A DNA stretch of 35,214 nucleotides from Sphingomonadales bacterium (GTDB lineage Bacteria; Pseudomonadota; Alphaproteobacteria; Sphingomonadales; Sphingomonadaceae). A model generated the notes under the pieces. It saw nothing but the letters and a program-made list of their open reading frames with translations. It ran no database searches and had not been told where the DNA came from. Location: NCBI GenBank assembly GCA_027486895.1, contig JAIXOE010000018.1:1-35214 (forward strand), written 5' to 3'. The translations under genes and the position numbers were made by a program. Below are positions 33,735 through 35,214 of this stretch, in pieces; the stretch's first letter is position 1; each line of letters starts with the position of its first letter.

Positions 33735-33893
33735 ATGGAACCAAGCGCATTCGACAATATGGGTTGGATAGAAATCGTCTTCGGCGGCATTGTCACCTTG
33801 GGCTTCGGCTTTTGGCAATTATGGTCAATCAACCGCGAGATTGCCAAGGATAAGAAAAAGGCAGCGACCGACGAAGCTTCGAAAGACCGTTAA
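33735..33893 (+). CDS. Small single-helix membrane protein between bchO and crtC
   Basis: 52 residues: MEPSAFDNMGWIEIVFGGIV, a transmembrane helix through TLGFGFWQLWSI, then a Lys/Asp/Ala-rich cytoplasmic tail (NREIAKDKKKAATDEASKDR). AGGAGA at 33724-33729 is a strong ribosome-binding site six bases ahead of the ATG. The stop overlaps the convergent crtC stop within TTAA (33890-33893). I recognise no family. Its location inside the photosynthesis cluster suggests a link to the photosynthetic membrane, but that is inference from position only. Confidence 0.7.
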   Translation: MEPSAFDNMGWIEIVFGGIVTLGFGFWQLWSINREIAKDKKKAATDEASKDR

Positions 33894-34795
33894 GTCTCCC
33901 GCGGCATTTTATATGGCAGCATGAATTGCACCACGGGGTTGATGAGGCGGTCGAGCGAAATGCTCTCCTGAATCGCGACAACGGGTTCCCCATAAATCCG
34001 CGCAGACACCGCCGTGCGTGCGTAGAAGGGGGAGTCTTCCCACGTTTTTATCACTGACGCATGGCCGCGATCGGCCCGCGTCTGCCGCTGCATCAACCAA
34101 TAAGTAGGCGGCAGTGGTGCCACCAGTGGCAGTTCCTCTTCTTGCGGTGTTCCACTCGCGTCAAAGCGAAGCGCGCTCGCGAAATGGCTTCCGTCGCGGC
34201 GCTTGCCTTCATAGGTGACGGCAACCTGTTTGCCGACATGCGCACGTGACCAGTGCCAGCTTTGGAAGCCGTCCTCGATGGGTTCACTGCCGTGGTTGCT
34301 GTCGAGATAACCGCTGCCGTTCCACGCGATATTTGGCTGCTCCATCTTCACTTCGATGCGCGCGCGTGGGGCAATGGCTTGCCAGCAATGGTGACCAGCG
34401 GGATCAAGCTTGAAGCTGCGTTCGTTGAACATTTCAGGGTACAGAATGATCTGACCCTTTACCCGCCGCCGCCACGGAATACCCAGGCGGATGTCGCGTT
34501 CTTCGATGTCGATGATCAGCCGGTCCTTGTCCCATCGCATCGCGCTTGGTCCAATTTGCAGTGTGTCACGTTCTTGGCATGTGTCTGACGCTCCGCGCTC
34601 GGTCATCACCCAGCGCGCGCCCTTGCCGTACAGCGCGATGTTAAGGCAGCTATGGTCAACGGGAATGTCGCGACCCGATTTCTTGTAATAAGGCGAGAAA
34701 ACGCTGCCCAGAAACCCGATTATGGTTAGCCCGAAGCGCCCATCATCGCTGAGCGCGTCGACATACCACCAGCGGTAGCCTTGCGGTGGAACCAC
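33890..34795 (-). CDS. crtC: Carotenoid 1,2-hydratase (hydroxyneurosporene synthase)
   Basis: 301 residues from a GTG at 34795. The core, VVPPQGYRWWYVDALSDDGRFGLTIIGFLGSVFSPYYKKSG, DHSCLNIALYGKGARWVMTERG and WNGSGYLDSNHGSEPIEDGFQSWHWSRAH, is the CrtC lipocalin-like hydratase, ending in MLPYKMPRET. It adds water to the 1,2 double bond of neurosporene/lycopene-type carotenes, giving hydroxylated carotenoids. Homologues begin about seven residues earlier, yet no ATG, GTG or TTG lies between 34795 and a GTG far upstream inside crtD, so the true N-terminus is uncertain. It overlaps the crtD end by 70 bases. Confidence 0.93.
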   Translation of the reverse strand: MVPPQGYRWWYVDALSDDGRFGLTIIGFLGSVFSPYYKKSGRDIPVDHSCLNIALYGKGARWVMTERGASDTCQERDTLQIGPSAMRWDKDRLIIDIEERDIRLGIPWRRRVKGQIILYPEMFNERSFKLDPAGHHCWQAIAPRARIEVKMEQPNIAWNGSGYLDSNHGSEPIEDGFQSWHWSRAHVGKQVAVTYEGKRRDGSHFASALRFDASGTPQEEELPLVAPLPPTYWLMQRQTRADRGHASVIKTWEDSPFYARTAVSARIYGEPVVAIQESISLDRLINPVVQFMLPYKMPRET

Positions 34796-35214
34796 GGTGT
34801 CGAAATATGGTCGGACAGCAAGGCTTGTGTCGCAAGCTTCCCCGACAAGGCGGCCATTGGTACTCCCGCGCCCGGATGGGTCGCCCCGCCCGCGCAATAA
34901 AGCCCACGGATCGATGTCCGGCTGCCTGGCCGGAGGAAGGACGCCGCCCACCCGTGCGAGGCCCGTCCATAAAGGGCTCCACCCGTCGCCGGGAAGAGTG
35001 TCGCGAAATCCGCCGGCGTCACCAGCCGATGCGGTAGCGGTTCTTCCAGTTCCAGTCCGCACGCGCGCAAGCGTGCCAGCATGTCCGTTGTGCATCTTTC
35101 TCTCTCCTTCGATGCGTAATTTTCCGTGTCGCCATTGGCCGGGGCATTGACGATGATTTGCAGTCTTTCAGGCTTACCTGCAGGAACAGCACCCTGCCCG
35201 CGATCAAGCGCGCA
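34726..35214 (-). CDS. crtD: Carotenoid 3,4-desaturase (phytoene desaturase family), C-terminal part
   Basis: The minus strand is open from the right edge to a stop at 34726, giving 162 C-terminal residues. Visible are the family's LQIIVNAPANGDTENY strand, LYGRASHGWAASFLRPGSRTS, and the FAD-binding C-terminal GLYCAGGATHPGAGVPMAALSG. CrtD dehydrogenates hydroxy- or methoxy-neurosporene at C3-C4. Its 3' end overlaps crtC by 70 bases and both are read in the same direction, so they form one unit. The N-terminal Rossmann motif is beyond the window. Confidence 0.92.
   Translation of the reverse strand, partial: CALDRGQGAVPAGKPERLQIIVNAPANGDTENYASKERERCTTDMLARLRACGLELEEPLPHRLVTPADFATLFPATGGALYGRASHGWAASFLRPGSRTSIRGLYCAGGATHPGAGVPMAALSGKLATQALLSDHISTPWFHRKATAGGMSTRSAMMGASG

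Noticed and set aside
34796-35095. N-terminal extension of the crtC frame to an ATG at 35095
   Set aside because: The sequence has no resemblance to CrtC and overlaps the true crtD reading frame, which carries clear desaturase motifs.
1-35214. CRISPR arrays, tRNA genes, insertion sequences or prophage
   Set aside because: No regular direct repeats with spacers, tRNA-like cloverleaf, transposase or phage genes were seen on either strand.

Overview
The window reads as chromosomal DNA of an alphaproteobacterium, most likely an aerobic anoxygenic phototroph of the Sphingomonadales. Three things point there. The housekeeping neighbourhood is typical (hemC | tsaD-gpsA, SCO1-YcgN, purD | xseA, DUF2093). 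There is a complete PhyR/NepR/EcfG general stress response locus. The right end carries one edge of a photosynthesis gene cluster (bchI-bchD-bchO, crtD-crtC). I see no tRNA, rRNA, CRISPR array, phage or insertion sequence, and no gene-free stretch longer than 300 bases.

Layout. 1-9.3 kb: the 5' part of hemC (minus strand), then tsaD-gpsA-flippase (plus), an adenosine kinase-like PfkB kinase (minus), an EI24/CysZ-like membrane protein with a small lipoprotein, queG (minus), and a NatA/NatB-type ABC exporter. 9.3-14.7 kb: an orphan CYP153-like P450, an exported MsrB, an ankyrin protein, a SCO1-YcgN-metallopeptidase-DUF1272 run with tight overlaps, and a membrane-anchored Ala/Lys/Pro-rich helix-hairpin-helix protein. 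14.8-18.6 kb: purD and xseA, whose divergent start codons share one CATG, then DUF2093 and an M23 peptidase.

18.6-29.8 kb is a signalling and stress region. It holds a PAS-GGDEF-EAL-PilZ protein, a single-domain response regulator facing a PAS-HWE histidine kinase, a PA2169-type four-helix protein, phyR divergent from nepR-ecfG-sensor kinase, a Crp-type regulator, glsB with a small lipoprotein, a protein ending in a SFPASDPPS motif, and two proteins of only 40 and 56 residues in one operon. Four of the transcription units outside the core switch, namely the PA2169 protein, glsB, the SFPASDPPS protein and the tiny-ORF operon, have upstream sequences close to the EcfG promoter consensus (GGAAC, 16-17 bases, GTT). 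phyR and the response regulator have one-mismatch versions. The local genes therefore look like the switch together with part of its own regulon.

30.0-35.2 kb: bchI-bchD-bchO are translationally coupled and encode the Mg-chelatase I and D subunits plus the accessory hydrolase. They are followed by a REP-like hairpin and an unlisted 52-residue membrane protein, and converge on crtD-crtC, which make and modify spirilloxanthin/spheroidene-type carotenoids. crtD runs off the right edge.
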